A DNA stretch of 64,000 nt, from NCBI RefSeq assembly GCF_037176765.1, contig NC_090022.1, positions 48,857,209 to 48,921,208 of the forward strand, read 5' to 3'. The first letter of the stretch is position 1. Every line of letters begins with the position of its first letter. Both the position numbers and the translations under genes were made by a program. Of the stretch, positions 40,001-48,890 are shown piece after piece. The DNA is from Anolis sagrei (lineage: Eukaryota > Chordata > Lepidosauria > Squamata > Anolidae). Under the pieces are notes generated by a model. The model worked only from the letters and a program-made list of their open reading frames with translations, was not told the origin of the DNA and did not search any database.

Positions 40001-42312
40001 GTTTCTGACCATGGAACTTCAAGCAGATAACAATCAGAATATTAGGCATATTTGTAGTATATACTAAGAGTAGTATATACTAGCAAAATATATGTGGCTA
40101 CTTACTCTGTATGTATTCAGTGCTTGCAGATCAGTAATCACCATCTCCCTGGCAGGGGCTTTATTGTAACAACGTTTCCTTGCCACATACTGGACAAAAG
40201 CTTCTTTCGCCTCATTTTCTGAAATAGTTGGGATACTGCAAAAAAGAAGAGATTACAAGGGATCAAAAAAAAAAAAGCAAGGAAACAGTTCCAAGTGTTC
40301 ATACTCCTTTAATGTCTCAGGCAATTCAGAAAAAAAATATGCTGCATAATGTTTGTTGGGTGCCTTCACGTTGTTTCTGACTTATGACAATTCAAAGGTG
40401 AACGTATCCAACAGTTTCCTTTGCAAAATTTGTTCCAAATTTGCTGTTTTCTGAAGCTGAGAAGGTTTGGCTTACTCAAGGTCACCCAATGGGTTTCCAT
40501 GGCTGAACAGGGATTAAAACCCTAGTCTTCTGGGTCAGTCTAATGTTGAAACCATCAAATAAAATGACTTTAACAGAGAACACACATTTGTATAATATCA
40601 AGACACACCTAACTGTTCCCCACCATCTCTACTATTTATCAATATCTATTCATCTTCATTGCCCAGAGGTGAGCAGTTACACTACAGTTAGTTTACAGTA
40701 AATATAAAGCTAAAATGAATTGTGATTCCCACTTTTGAAATAGACTACCCATCTTACTTCCAATTCCTCTGAGTTGGATGTGGTTCACCTCCATGGTCAA
40801 GAAGCAAACCAGTTGGAGGAAGGAAGATTCTTCTTTCTACAAAGAAATGAGATGTCAGTGCGTAAAGTAATTGTTGGGATAAGCAGCTGCAAAGGATCTG
40901 TAGTATGACATGCAAGATTAAAATTCTTCTTCATTTGTCAAGGAAATGCAATCACTTTGCAATGTCCATTTTGTTTAAGAATACTTAAGCAGGACAAATG
41001 GAGGCGGGAACGTCAATAAACACAGGTATCTTTTTCAGGCAAAACAATAAACCATGGTTTATCAGAGCAAGCACTATCATTTGGTAGAGTCAGATTACTG
41101 CATCAGGAAACATGTTTTAGAAGAGCAGTGGCAAGTTGCAATCAATGCTGGTCTTCCTAAGACCACTACCCATCTCTCTATTTGGGATTAAATACGAATG
41201 TCATACATTCTGTCTTGAAATTCATACTGCATTTGTATGTGATGGAAATCCCTAATGTAATCAAGGATCTGTTGCCAATATTGATGCAAACTATTCAACA
41301 TCTCCACATAGAATGGAAATAGATGCTTCTTTTTCATTTGCCTCAGGCAGGAAAATGTTTCAGGCCACCCCAGTGGCTTATTGCTATGAGTATTAGCCAC
41401 AATTATGCTCATGTTAACACCCTGCCTCTCTTTTTCCAAGCACAGTTCTAAGAATTTCAGAAATATTTCCTTCTGCTTTAGATCACCTTCAACTTACTTT
41501 GTTATTTGAAAACTATGCTTGTCAAAATTCTTTATGATGGTTTGTTGAAAGAAATCAACTTCAAACAACTGTTATGAAATTAGCTTGTTCCAAGTAACTA
41601 TAGTTAAGAATGGCTATATTTAACATATTGGTGGTAGCATTGGGGGTAAAATTACTCAAGAGCTTGGAAAAGTTGGGTTTTTGAACTGTGGTACCCAGCA
41701 GCCTCCAGGCAACATCAACAGAGTTCCAAATCTTGAGTTAATCTACCTAGTAGTGAGAGGTTCCAATCTTCTTAAAGTCAAACCAGCAGAGGTAATGAGA
41801 AGAAATGCAAGGAAGTCCATTCCTAAGGATTAACGTATTTATAATTGCATCTCATTTTTATTCAAATGTTGTATGACTTGATAATGTACATGTCCCAAAA
41901 TGACACCATTTTTGTTGGAAAAGCAGGGAGAAATTTCTTTGTAAGTGTCTTTTACAGCCCCCTGCTTTGGTTCAATCAAAATTGGTATATTTTGGGATGG
42001 TGATGGGGTGGGTTGCTTAGGATTTTGTCCCTCAATTGATCAGATTTTAAGGTGGGTCTCAGGGGTCAGATTGGAGGACAGAATATATCCACAGCATTGT
42101 ACCTACATATCTCTGATTGAAGATATCACCCTATGATATTAAATTTATGAATGAAAATCTACTCCATCACATGAATCTTTTCTATACCAAAATACTTGCC
42201 TTCATCCAGAAATGTTATGCCTTCATAGCCAGCGACATAGTCTACTTCATAGACAGATGGCTGAGGTGGCTCTAAGGCTTCAGTCATATCCTTAAGAGAG
42301 ATGGCATCTATG
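24893..42312 (-). CDS. SSUH2-like: SSUH2-like gene, middle copy (complete coding set, 11 exons)
   Basis: A full SSUH2 (ssu-2 homolog) paralog. Coding exons are 42200-42312 (ATG 42287-42285), 40758-40836, 40106-40235, 37372-37432, 37155-37279, 35953-36015, 35771-35856, 33193-33289, 29133-29234, 26505-26612 and 24893-25033. They total 1080 bases, or 359 residues plus stop, close to the family length. Residues 1-56 are a proline-rich variable start. Residues 57-161 are the conserved N-terminal block. Residues about 163-226 are the cysteine-rich DnaJ-like region with six CxxC pairs. Residues about 212-313 lead to the C-terminal domain, which ends CCCFII. All junctions keep frame. Exon 1 uses a GC donor, and the exon 8/9 junction has two in-frame solutions (359 or 362 residues). 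The first cysteine motif (CPVCECSG) departs from CxxCxGxG. Human SSUH2 has been linked to tooth development; the role here is inferred only. Confidence 0.9.
26060..26225 (-). mobile_element. LINE 3' end (same family as 20280-21640)
   Basis: TTTATCATGTCAGAAATGAATT, then ACAGTTATAATGTATTTAAA and TTTGACCAGAAGCTGGCCAC, match the 3' end at 20283-20400 in order and orientation. Confidence 0.65.
26505..26612 (-). CDS. SSUH2-like: SSUH2-like middle copy, coding exon 10
   Basis: 36 codons in phase 0 at both ends, with acceptor CTGCAG and donor GTGAGT. It encodes [17 protein letters not shown], then AIELHQKQF and a final ILRQ that joins RQTIEL of exon 11. The right copy's exon 10 is also exactly 36 codons. 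Confidence 0.92.
26775..27360 (-). mobile_element. BovB-like RTE LINE fragment, decayed
   Basis: It resembles the BovB remnant at 18969-19300 (CTTTCTTCCAACTGACC, then TTAACTGTCCAGCTTTCACA and TCAGAAATTAGAAAGCCAG). No open frame survives. It lies in the intron between exons 9 and 10 of the middle gene. Confidence 0.45.
27364..27545 (-). mobile_element. CR1 LINE 3' fragment
   Basis: ATGGAATTATAGATGGAAGAA, AAGGCATTCCTGACAGATGGCC and ACTCCACCACACTCCAATGC follow the order of the CR1 3' end in minus orientation. It lies next to a plus-oriented CR1 at 27680-28380. Confidence 0.65.
27680..28380 (+). mobile_element. CR1 LINE, 3' third
   Basis: The plus strand carries CR1 RT remnants (GTGGATGTAGTATTTCTTGG, TTTCAGTAAGGCCTTTGACA). 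It then has the C-terminal TCTGGGCACCACGATTAAG and AAGCTAGAAGGTGTCCAGAG region, and ends with CTTCCAACTTTGATTGTATG. The frame is broken throughout. Confidence 0.75.
28400..29132. other. Middle-gene intron, no feature recognised
   Basis: AT-rich intronic sequence immediately 3' of exon 9. I see no repeat family or coding potential beyond short chance frames. Confidence 0.4.
29133..29234 (-). CDS. SSUH2-like: SSUH2-like middle copy, coding exon 9
   Basis: 34 codons starting [19 protein letters not shown] and ending LFVDEQNM, with donor GTAAGG. The acceptor is ambiguous: CACAG (exon start 29238) and GAAG (exon start 29234) lie four bases apart. The second gives a gap-free match to the human protein as I recall it; the first needs the alternative exon 8 donor and adds VLK. 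The right copy shows the same arrangement. Confidence 0.88.
29240..31527. other. Middle-gene intron, mostly unrecognised
   Basis: Long AT-rich stretch in the intron between exons 8 and 9. I find no named repeat and no exon-like block. It is one of the longest spans in the window without an obvious transposon, and so a reasonable place to look for conserved non-coding sequence. Confidence 0.35.
31528..31652. mobile_element. Palindromic MITE
   Basis: GGGCCCTTCCACGCAGCCCTATAT at the left, then a CTGCTTTGAACTGGATTATCTGAG / CTCAGATAATGTGGG palindrome, and TATAGAGCTATATAGAATGGC at the right. It follows TTAA. Confidence 0.6.
32880..33135 (+). mobile_element. L2-type LINE 3' tail
   Basis: TGGAAACCTCTTTGAGTCCTC, GGGGTGAGAAAAGCGGTATA and an AATAATAA tail identify an L2 3' end in plus orientation, ending less than 60 bp from exon 8 of the middle gene. 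31653-32879 holds little that I recognise apart from a G run at 32632-32643. Confidence 0.65.
33193..33289 (-). CDS. SSUH2-like: SSUH2-like middle copy, coding exon 8
   Basis: 97 bases, with acceptor TTCACAG. It completes a Lys codon, then encodes [20 protein letters not shown] and [12 protein letters not shown], giving the last two cysteine pairs and the start of the C-terminal domain. The donor can be CAA/GTCTTG (33193) or CTT/GTCAAA (33188); each pairs in frame with one of the two exon 9 acceptors. Confidence 0.9.
33444..33556. mobile_element. Penelope-like terminal hairpin with 13-bp TSD
   Basis: Two inverted arms of roughly 38 bp (GGTTGTTGTAGG...GGCTATATGGCCATG and its complement) face each other around CTCTAG. 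A 13-bp direct repeat, ATAATTCAGACTG, lies at 33431-33443 and again at 33557-33569. It belongs to the same repeat family as 19436-19775 and 48891-49122. It lies in the intron between exons 7 and 8. Confidence 0.72.
34325..34390. mobile_element. Palindromic MITE, half copy
   Basis: It begins TTTAAGGGCCTTTCTACACTGCC and continues to ATAAACTGAATTATATGGCC, the left half of the palindromic MITE family. 34391-35770 contains several G runs but no other feature that I recognise. Confidence 0.45.
35771..35856 (-). CDS. SSUH2-like: SSUH2-like middle copy, coding exon 7
   Basis: 86 bases, with acceptor CAACAG and donor GTAAGTAAGT. It encodes [12 protein letters not shown], then [11 protein letters not shown] and a split Lys codon, giving cysteine pairs three and four of the zinc-binding region. 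It is one codon longer than the right copy's exon 7. Confidence 0.9.
35953..36015 (-). CDS. SSUH2-like: SSUH2-like middle copy, coding exon 6
   Basis: 21 codons in phase 0 at both ends, with acceptor TTCAAAG and donor GTAAGT. It encodes [21 protein letters not shown]. The cysteines are kept but the CxxCxGxG glycine spacing is lost in the first motif, unlike the left copy. Confidence 0.88.
36120..36235 (+). mobile_element. L2-type LINE 3' tail
   Basis: TCAGTCCCCCGTCCCATTCC, AGGGGTAAGAAGGGCTGGATA and an AAAT-repeat end form a decayed L2 tail just upstream of exon 6. 36236-37154 has nothing I recognise. Confidence 0.5.
37155..37279 (-). CDS. SSUH2-like: SSUH2-like middle copy, coding exon 5
   Basis: 125 bases, with acceptor CTTCCTTAG and donor ACG/GTACAT. 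It encodes [20 protein letters not shown] followed by [19 protein letters not shown]. The PWD...VPDMF and KVPHTS blocks are conserved in the family. Confidence 0.9.
37372..37432 (-). CDS. SSUH2-like: SSUH2-like middle copy, coding exon 4
   Basis: 61 bases, with acceptor TTTCTTAG and donor GTAAGT. It encodes [20 protein letters not shown] and begins a split Asp codon. The intron to exon 5 is short (92 bp). Confidence 0.92.
37433..40105. other. Middle-gene intron 3 with scattered repeat fragments
   Basis: It contains a (TG)n microsatellite at about 38400-38420, an L2-like minus-oriented tail at about 38625-38710, a degraded Sauria-SINE-like stretch at about 38820-38965 (GGCAGTACCTATTTATCTAC), and an L2 tail in minus orientation at about 39505-39690 (TGACTCAAGGCGGGTTAC). 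No exon-like sequence was seen between them. Confidence 0.5.
40106..40235 (-). CDS. SSUH2-like: SSUH2-like middle copy, coding exon 3
   Basis: 130 bases, with acceptor TTTTGCAG and donor A/GTAAGT. It encodes [39 protein letters not shown] and NTYR, the conserved N-terminal block. It joins YRLETF of exon 4 with no gap against the human protein as recalled. Confidence 0.93.
40355..40565 (-). mobile_element. tRNA-derived SINE
   Basis: In minus orientation the right end is the tRNA-like head (GGGATTAAAACCC B-box region and GGTCACCCAATGGGTTTCC). The left end is the shared tail TGCCTTCACGTTGTTTCTGAC. It is in intron 2 of the middle gene. Confidence 0.6.
40758..40836 (-). CDS. SSUH2-like: SSUH2-like middle copy, coding exon 2
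   Basis: 79 bases, with acceptor CTTTGTAG and donor GTAAGA. In the frame set by the neighbours it encodes [20 protein letters not shown] then TQRNW. It is seven codons longer than the left copy's exon 2, with only the GEP..xxQxNW end shared. Confidence 0.8.
40837..42199. other. Middle-gene intron 1 (GC-AG), no other feature recognised
   Basis: The intron runs from the GC donor at 42199 to a TAG acceptor at 40837. It holds AT-rich sequence and an 83-codon chance frame, but no named repeat. Confidence 0.45.
42200..42312 (-). CDS. SSUH2-like: SSUH2-like middle copy, first recognised coding exon
   Basis: The acceptor is CTTATAG at 42313 onward. The ATG at 42287-42285 aligns with that of the left copy and opens [20 protein letters not shown], continuing to a split Glu codon. 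The donor reads G/GCAAGT (GC type). Bases 42288-42312 are probably 5' UTR. The first exon and promoter of this gene are not identified. Confidence 0.75.
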
Positions 42313-42607
42313 CTATAAGAGATAAATAAATAGTGTTACCATTTAAACATCAAATAAATGTCATCAAGTACCAAATCTTACATACGAATGATTATCTTTA
42401 GAACCTAAATAATAAATCAATAATTAAACTGATTTCGAATCTAAGATCATCTTATGATTCTAATGCATTCACATTAAATCTAAAGTAGATGCCTATTCAC
42501 TTACGAACTTCAGTCATGTGTAGAACTGTGAAACCAAAGACCCCTTTCTAGTACAAAGCCATAACAGTATGAAATCTATCTGAATTGTATCTCATGACAT
42601 CCTAGGG

Positions 42608-42742
42608 CAGTGGTTCTCAACCTGTGGGTCCCCAGATGTTTTGGCCTTCAGCTCCCAGAAATCCTAACAGATGGTAAATTGGCTGGGATTTCTGGAAGTT
42701 GTAGGCCAAAACACCTGGAGACCCACAGGTTGAGAATCACTG
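42608..42742. mobile_element. Short palindromic hAT-type MITE with perfect 8-bp TSD
   Basis: CAGTGGTTCTCAACCTGTGGG at the left and CCCACAGGTTGAGAATCACTG at the right are near-perfect inverted repeats, and nearly the whole 135-bp element is a palindrome. TCCTAGGG flanks it exactly (42600-42607 and 42743-42750). Confidence 0.92.
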
Positions 42743-42994
42743 TCCTAGGGCTTGTTGTTGGGTGAGGCATCAGAGGAGCTATCTGGCTAAGAGCCAGAGA
42801 TGGTCAGTTCCAAAATTTCACTGGATGCTGTCATGCCAGTAAAAGTTGAACCATAACACTATAATTCTGTAGTGTGAAAGCATCCTAGAGCTGGACTAGA
42901 CTATTGATGTTGACCAGTAACAGAACTTAAACGCTGGTGACCTAAGACATACATGGAACCTCAGTGTTGCCCAAGGCCTCTATATGCTATCACT

Positions 42995-43345
42995 GATGAT
43001 GTCTTTTATCATAGAATCATGAATTCATGGTATTGGAAGAGACAACAAGAGCCATCCAGTTCACCCCACAAAATCAAAGCACTGCCGACAGATGGCCAAC
43101 AGCCCCTACTTAAAAACCTCCAGAGAAGGAGGCTCCGCCACACTCCATGGCAGCATATTTCATGCTGAAGAGCTCTTACCATAAGGAAGTTCTTCCTAAT
43201 GTTTATGTGGATTTTTTCCTCCAATTTGAATCTATTGCTCCTTCAAGTCTGTTTGCCCCTCCTCAATGTGACATCTTTTCAAATATTTAAACCTTGCTAT
43301 CAGGTTCTCTCGTAGCAGACAACTTACACATGTATTAGACATGAG
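42995..43345 (-). mobile_element. CR1 LINE 3' end
   Basis: ATAGAATCATGAATTCATGG, AAAGCACTGCCGACAGATGGCC, AGGCTCCGCCACACTCC and AGGAAGTTCTTCCTAATGTT follow CR1 3' order in minus orientation. Confidence 0.75.
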
Positions 43346-43469
43346 AGTCCTGTAAATTTCCCATGGCTGGTTGTTTTTTTCTTTACAAATCGTAAAAATA
43401 TCATTCTACTGAAATTTCAGAAGAAAGGTGGGACAAAAATAAATACATTTAAATAGCTGAAATTTAGTG

Positions 43470-43690
43470 CTTTGTTGCTGTTCTGTGGCTTCAAAATATT
43501 TCTGATTTATAGCAATTCTAAGGCAAACCTATGATGGGTTTCCTTAATTTGATTTATTCAGAGAATGGTTGCCTTTCCCTTCTTCTGAGGCTGAGAGTGT
43601 GTGACTTGTTAAGGTCCCACAGTTAGTTTCTATGGCTGATGAGGGATCCAAACCCTGGTATCCAGAATTATAATCTAATGTTAGCAGGGA
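43470..43690 (-). mobile_element. tRNA-derived SINE
   Basis: The same family as 40355-40565: the tail TTGTTGCTGTTCTGTGGCTTC, the body GCAAACCTATGATGGGTTTCC and the head side GGCTGATGAGGGATCCAAACC. Confidence 0.6.
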
Positions 43691-43721
43691 TTCTTACAGT
43701 AGTATTTTGGAGGAAAGTACA

Positions 43722-43917
43722 AGCATATGTCTATATGCCTTCAAGTCCCCTGTTGATGTATGCGGACCCCATGAATTTCAAAGGGGTATCTTAGCCAATG
43801 AATAGATGTATTTTTGCCAGTTTCTTCCTCTTGGTGGTCTCTCATTCAAGTACTAACCCAAACTGTCACTGCTTAGCATCTACAGACAGGCTCTGGTACC
43901 CTTAGGGCATTTAGGCC
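43722..43917 (-). mobile_element. 5S-rRNA-derived SINE, minus orientation
   Basis: Read on the minus strand it starts GGCCTAAATGCCC. It contains GATGCTAAGCAGTGACAG and GTTAGTACTTGAATGAGAGACC, clear counterparts of the 5S rRNA internal promoter half, and ends in the CCCTTTGAAATTCATGGGGT tail shared with other lizard SINEs. Confidence 0.8.
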
Positions 43918-44752
43918 CTAGGTTCTTTGCTTTAGCTATTTAAACTATTTACACATTATAATTTTAACTTTGGAGTTTTTATGTAAGCTACAAGCTGGGC
44001 TGGGCTTCTGCGCATAAGGACATTCATTCATTAATTTGATCTCTTAGGGCAGTGATTTAATTCCAAAGTATTAAATACTGAAACAAATTGTTTCTTATCA
44101 TCAGTGTGCCGCGGTATTTGAACAACAACAATAAAAACTCTTTAGATATATACTGCATTCCAGTAAGCCCCAGTAATCACGGTAGGATTTACTTTTGAGT
44201 AAATATGCATAATTAGCATAATAAACTTTAAGCTGTATAAATACAACGATGGTATGATTTTCTGAGGCCACTTTTTGTGCATGAACCAGATTTATCATTT
44301 AATTCTTTAGGATAAAAGAATAGGGTAATTATTGCTGAATATGGATTGGTTTGCATACCAAATGTCACTTGGGCAGATGTCTGATGCAAAATTCTGAAAT
44401 TCTGAGGAGATGATACTCTGGTAGAAGAAACAGAAGTAGAGAGACAGATATACACTTCATGTAAATAAATGAACAACAGATATACAGGAATATTTCCATT
44501 GTATAGCAGTCTGAAAGCCTGGATGAACAGTGGTTGGTTTTTAGCATATGGCAGTCATGTATAGGTTTCTAACAAAGAAATTTGAAAAGGCTCACTGGTT
44601 TATATTGCTATTTGTTTCCAAAGCTGATGCAAACTAATTTCCTTGATAATGTTCAGCACTTGTCTATCTCCTTATCAACAGCTTTGAAGGAAAAAACTAC
44701 CCTCAAGCGCCTTAGGATGAGTGCAGTATGCTGGAACCACAGCACAAAACTA

Positions 44753-44902
44753 AGTCTGGATCTACACTGCATATAATCCAGATTATCAATTCAGATAATC
44801 TAGATTATTGATTTTGAACTGGATTATATGAATCCACACTGCCATATTTAACCTGTTAAAAGCAGATCTAGATTTTATATGGCAGTGTAGATGGGACCTA
44901 AG
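44753..44902. mobile_element. Palindromic MITE
   Basis: GTCTGGATCTACACTGCATAT at the left faces ATATGGCAGTGTAGATGGGACC at the right, with the usual TTTGAACTGGATTATATGAA centre. Confidence 0.7.
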
Positions 44903-44945
44903 GTAGGCAGAAGAAATGTAAAACTCTTTGTCAGTGCTGAAACTC

Positions 44946-45106
44946 AGGCTGCATCTACACTGCCCTATCTCCCAGCATCTGATCTCAGATTATTTACTTT
45001 GAACTGGATTATATAAGACTACACTGTAAGATAATCTGAGATAAGTAGAAAAACTGGGATCAGATCCTGGGATATAGGGCAGTGTAGATCCTGCCTCTGA
45101 CACACA
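44946..45106. mobile_element. Palindromic MITE, related subfamily
   Basis: AGGCTGCATCTACACTGCCC and GGGCAGTGTAGATCCTGCCT are inverted ends around a CCCAGCATCTGATCTCAGATTA centre. It lies only about 45 bp from another member of the superfamily. Confidence 0.7.
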
Positions 45107-46120
45107 AGCAATAGGCTGTTGTAAGGTGCCCCCTTTGCCCTTCATGTAGTACCACTGGAAATCAACTGTATTCTGGATGAGAAAGACCTTATCAATGAAA
45201 GTTGAAATTTAGGAGGCTCTTACCAGACTGCCTGAGTCAATTCCATCATGACTGTTTGAAAAATCCACTTGAAATTGCTTGTCAGAACTATGCCGTCTCA
45301 TTCCTTTCTGTAACCCGTTTCCCAGCTCTGAGATTTTGAATCTAGACGATCATCTGTGTAACTTCATTGTGCAAATTAGACACACCCATATAATAAACCA
45401 AATCTTTGGAAATGTTCTTTTTAGATTACAGCTTCCAGAAAAACTATGGCTGTTAGGTCTGGAAATATAGTCCAAACATTCTTAAGGCGCTGTAATATAT
45501 ATATTGACCTTTGCAACAATGTTATTGTTATTGACCTTTGCAACAATGTTGGCAGCTGATAATGCTTAAGTTTATTACTCATTCCAATTCAATTCTTAGA
45601 TGCATGAAAGTTTGAAACTCGGTATGCTGATAAACTCAAAGCAGAATTCAATGCCCCTTTATTCCAAATGATCTTTGGAATATCACATATTTCCATGCCT
45701 AGAGTACAATCCACTTCAAGATCTACCATAATTCTCGCCATCTGAACCTACTACTTCATAGGACTCATTAATGTGTGTGATGACTCCAGTTAACAAATAC
45801 AAAAAAGGAATCAGGAGGAATGTGCATTTGTATTTATTTATTTGTCCATTCATTGTTTATTCAATTTATAAATGTATATCCCATAAATATAAATTAAAAA
45901 TAATAATATAACCCACACTACTTTATTGATTCCAGTTTCCCTATGGAATAATTAGCAACCATGATCTATAATCCATGATGTATTATTATATGCTCCCAAA
46001 TTAGATTGAAATATGAATGACATTAGCTAAATTCCATATTCTCACCATAGTGAAGAGAGCATGGTAAAAAGTCATAGTATAAAAAGAGTATGCTCTTTAT
46101 ATAAAAACACAGGGCATGCA
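45107..46120. other. Intergenic, largely unrecognised
   Basis: It contains a 27-bp-period tandem duplication (TATTGACCTTTGCAACAATG at 45502 and 45529) and an AT-rich L2-like tail remnant near 45835-45900. Nothing else is identified. Confidence 0.35.
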
Positions 46121-46124
46121 GGAA

Positions 46125-46370
46125 AGAAGAGAAGGCCTAAATATTATAAAAGCAACAGATTCCATCTGTCCTGGAAGCTAAGCAGTGTCAGCCCTAATGA
46201 ATACTTGGATGGGAGACCACAAATGAATATCAGTGCTGTAGGCTATATTTCAGCAGAAAGCATGGGTAAAACCAGCTTGGAGTAGTCCTTGTCTAAGTAA
46301 AACCTGTGAAAAAATCATGGGGCTACCATAAACCAATAGTCAACCTGAATAAACACACACAGGAAAAAAA
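46125..46370 (+). mobile_element. 5S-rRNA-derived SINE, plus orientation
   Basis: GGCCTAAATATTATAAAAGC, then CTGGAAGCTAAGCAGTGTC, ATACTTGGATGGGAGACCAC and AGTGCTGTAGGC follow 5S rRNA order and spacing over about 115 bp. A SINE tail with AATCATGGGGCTACCATAAACC follows. It is not a functional 5S gene, because the 5' half is diverged and it continues into a tail. Confidence 0.85.
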
Positions 46371-47194
46371 CAAAAACATAGGAAACATCAAGCTGGATCA
46401 GACCAGAGTTTTTTCTAGTCCAGCAGTTTTATCTCAGTGACCAACTGGTTGCCCATGGGAAGCCACACACAAGATGAATGCAAAAACACTCCACTCCGAT
46501 TTTCCCAAATGTCAGATATGCAGTCACACTGTCCTGGAGAGAATAGGTATTGATCACGACTTGGAGCCACTGAGCCACGATAACCATTTTTCTTGTTTTA
46601 AAGCAGTCCAAGCTATCTCTTGTAGTAGTACATGCCAATTTAACTATGAAATATGTGAATAATTATTTTCTTGCAGGTGCAGTACATGTCTAGCTGTAGT
46701 TATCTTCAAGAGAAGCCCTGTGGAATCTGTCAAAGTCCAAGGATGATGTAGAAATTGTGTCATAGAGCTAAGTCCAATAAAGCCAGCTCGTTCCAGAACT
46801 TTAAATCTAATGTTAATGGCACAGAGGACAAATGTATACTTAATTGCCTACTTATTACCTAGCATTTTTCAATTATAAGAAGACTTTGATATATGAGGCA
46901 ATGAACCACTCTTGCCAGACTCTGAGCTTATTATAAAAGGCATGCTTTCAGAATAAGGTGTGATATCCTAGATCCCTGACCATCATGGGGAATAAGGTGT
47001 CTCCACTGAAGCTTTCTCACTAATCCTTGTTTCCACAACAAGCTAATTTTTTTTCAAAATTGAATGATCACATGGAAAGAAAGTGAGGTGAAATCATCTG
47101 AGCAGAGCAAAGACAGCAAAACAAACACCACAGAGATATTAACCCCTATCCTATCCAAAGCTTATATGACTGGAGTTACACTTTAAAATGTAAT

Positions 47195-48480
47195 AACAAC
47201 AACAGCAATAACTTTATTTGTATATCGTCCTATCTCCCCAATGGGACTCAGGGCGGTTTCCAACATATAAGGCAAACATTCAATTGCCCAAAATAAAACC
47301 ATACAGACAAATGACATCAAGACAAATACATAGACATAGATAATACATAGACAATTTTAAAAAGAACCTAATTTAACTTAGTAAACAAAATAACAAAAAA
47401 TAAAAACATCATAAAATACAAAAATCCTACTAAAACACTTTAAAAATAAAAAATAAAAACCAATTGCATTATAGCTCCATCAGTCAGGTTCTGCAACCCA
47501 ATGGCCAAGAATACAAAATGGATGTGGCCAACTATAAGAGGGCTGGGCAAGCCATGGTGCAAACAGCATATCATAGGGTTGGAGAAGTGGATGAAGTGCA
47601 GAACAGAGTATTAACTGGGGACCTAGGGACTGGGGCTAGGGATTATCATTCTCAAATACTTGCTGGATCATCCAGGTTTTAAAATCCTTACAAAAGGAGG
47701 AAAGTCTGGGGGACTCCCTGGGGATGGTGTTCCAAAGACAACGAGCCACCACCAAGGTCCTCTCCCTTATCCTCACCAGCTGTGCTTGTGATGGTGGTGG
47801 AAGTAAGAGGAGGACCTCCCTGGCAGATCTTAGAGCCCATACCGGTTCATAGGGGGAGATGTGATCATGAAGATAGTCAGGGCCTCAACCAATTAGAGCT
47901 TTTTTATGTGATAACCTGCACCTTGAATTGGGACTGGAAACTTATCAGCAACCAATGGAGCTGCTTTAATAGGGGCGTTGTATGTTCCCTATAATTAGCT
48001 CCAGTTAGAAATCTAGCTACCAACCTTTGTGCCAATTGCAGCTTCCAGGCCATCTTCAAGGTCCCATATAGAGTGGATTGAAATAATCTAATCTGGATGT
48101 AACCATGGCATGGACCACCATGGCCAAGTCTGGCTTCTCTAGGTATAACCACAACTGGCGCACATGCTTTAACTCTGCAAAAGCCCTCCTGGCCACCACC
48201 AACACCTGGGCATCAAGCTTCAGCGCTGAATCCAGGTGGACCCTCAGGCTGTGGGCCTGTATCCTCAGGGGGAGTGTAACCCTGTCAAGCACAGGTTGCC
48301 ACCCAATACCCCAATCAGCCTCCCGACTGACCAGGAGGACCTCGGTCCTGCCAGGATTAAGATTCAACTTGTTAGCCCTCATCCAATTCATCACGGCTGC
48401 CAGGCACTAGTTCATGATCCAGGATGCTTCCTTGGAATTCGGTGGAAAGGAGTAGTAAAGTTGAGTGTCACCTGCATAAT
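47195..48480 (-). mobile_element. L2-type LINE, 5'-truncated
   Basis: The left end is ACTTTATTTGTATATCGTCC with CCCCAATGGGACTCAGGGCGG. Minus-strand translation at about 48056-48394 gives WMRANKLNLNPGRTEVLLVS, LDAQVLVVARRAFAELKHVR and MVTSRLDYFNPLY, L2 RT C-terminal blocks. It is in the spacer between the middle and right genes. Confidence 0.85.
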
Positions 48481-48769
48481 TGTTCCAATTTACATATAAA
48501 TTCGGCTTAAGAACAAACCTACAGAACCTATCTTGTTTGTAACTTGGGGACTGCCTGTAGTTCTGGGGATAATGATGCAACTGGATTCAAAGCCATTCAG
48601 CTGTTGTTGCGCTTAGTGGGAAATCTGCAGTTGGCACATCAGATATAATTGGAACACAGAATATGAAAAGCACGAATCATGGCAAGCTAGACACAGTAAA
48701 ACAAAACATGGAACATAAGAAGCAGAACATCAGATTGAATTTTGTGAAGCCAATAGACCACATACTTCT

Positions 48770-48880
48770 TTTAAAAAGTTATTTATTGATTAATTTTGAA
48801 TACAAACAAATGTAATTTACAATTAAAGTAACATACATTTTTAAAAGCAGAGAAGAAAGAAAAAACTCATATAGCTACAA
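48770..48880 (-). mobile_element. Possible LINE 3' UTR fragment
   Basis: TTTATTGATTAATTTTGAATACAA resembles, in reverse, the A-rich end of an L1-like 3' UTR, similar to 52441-52710. The evidence is weak. Confidence 0.3.
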
Positions 48881-48890
48881 TTAAAATATA

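Noticed and set aside
46125-46245. 5S rRNA gene
   Set aside because: The 5' half is diverged and a SINE tail follows, so it is a retroposed 5S-derived SINE.
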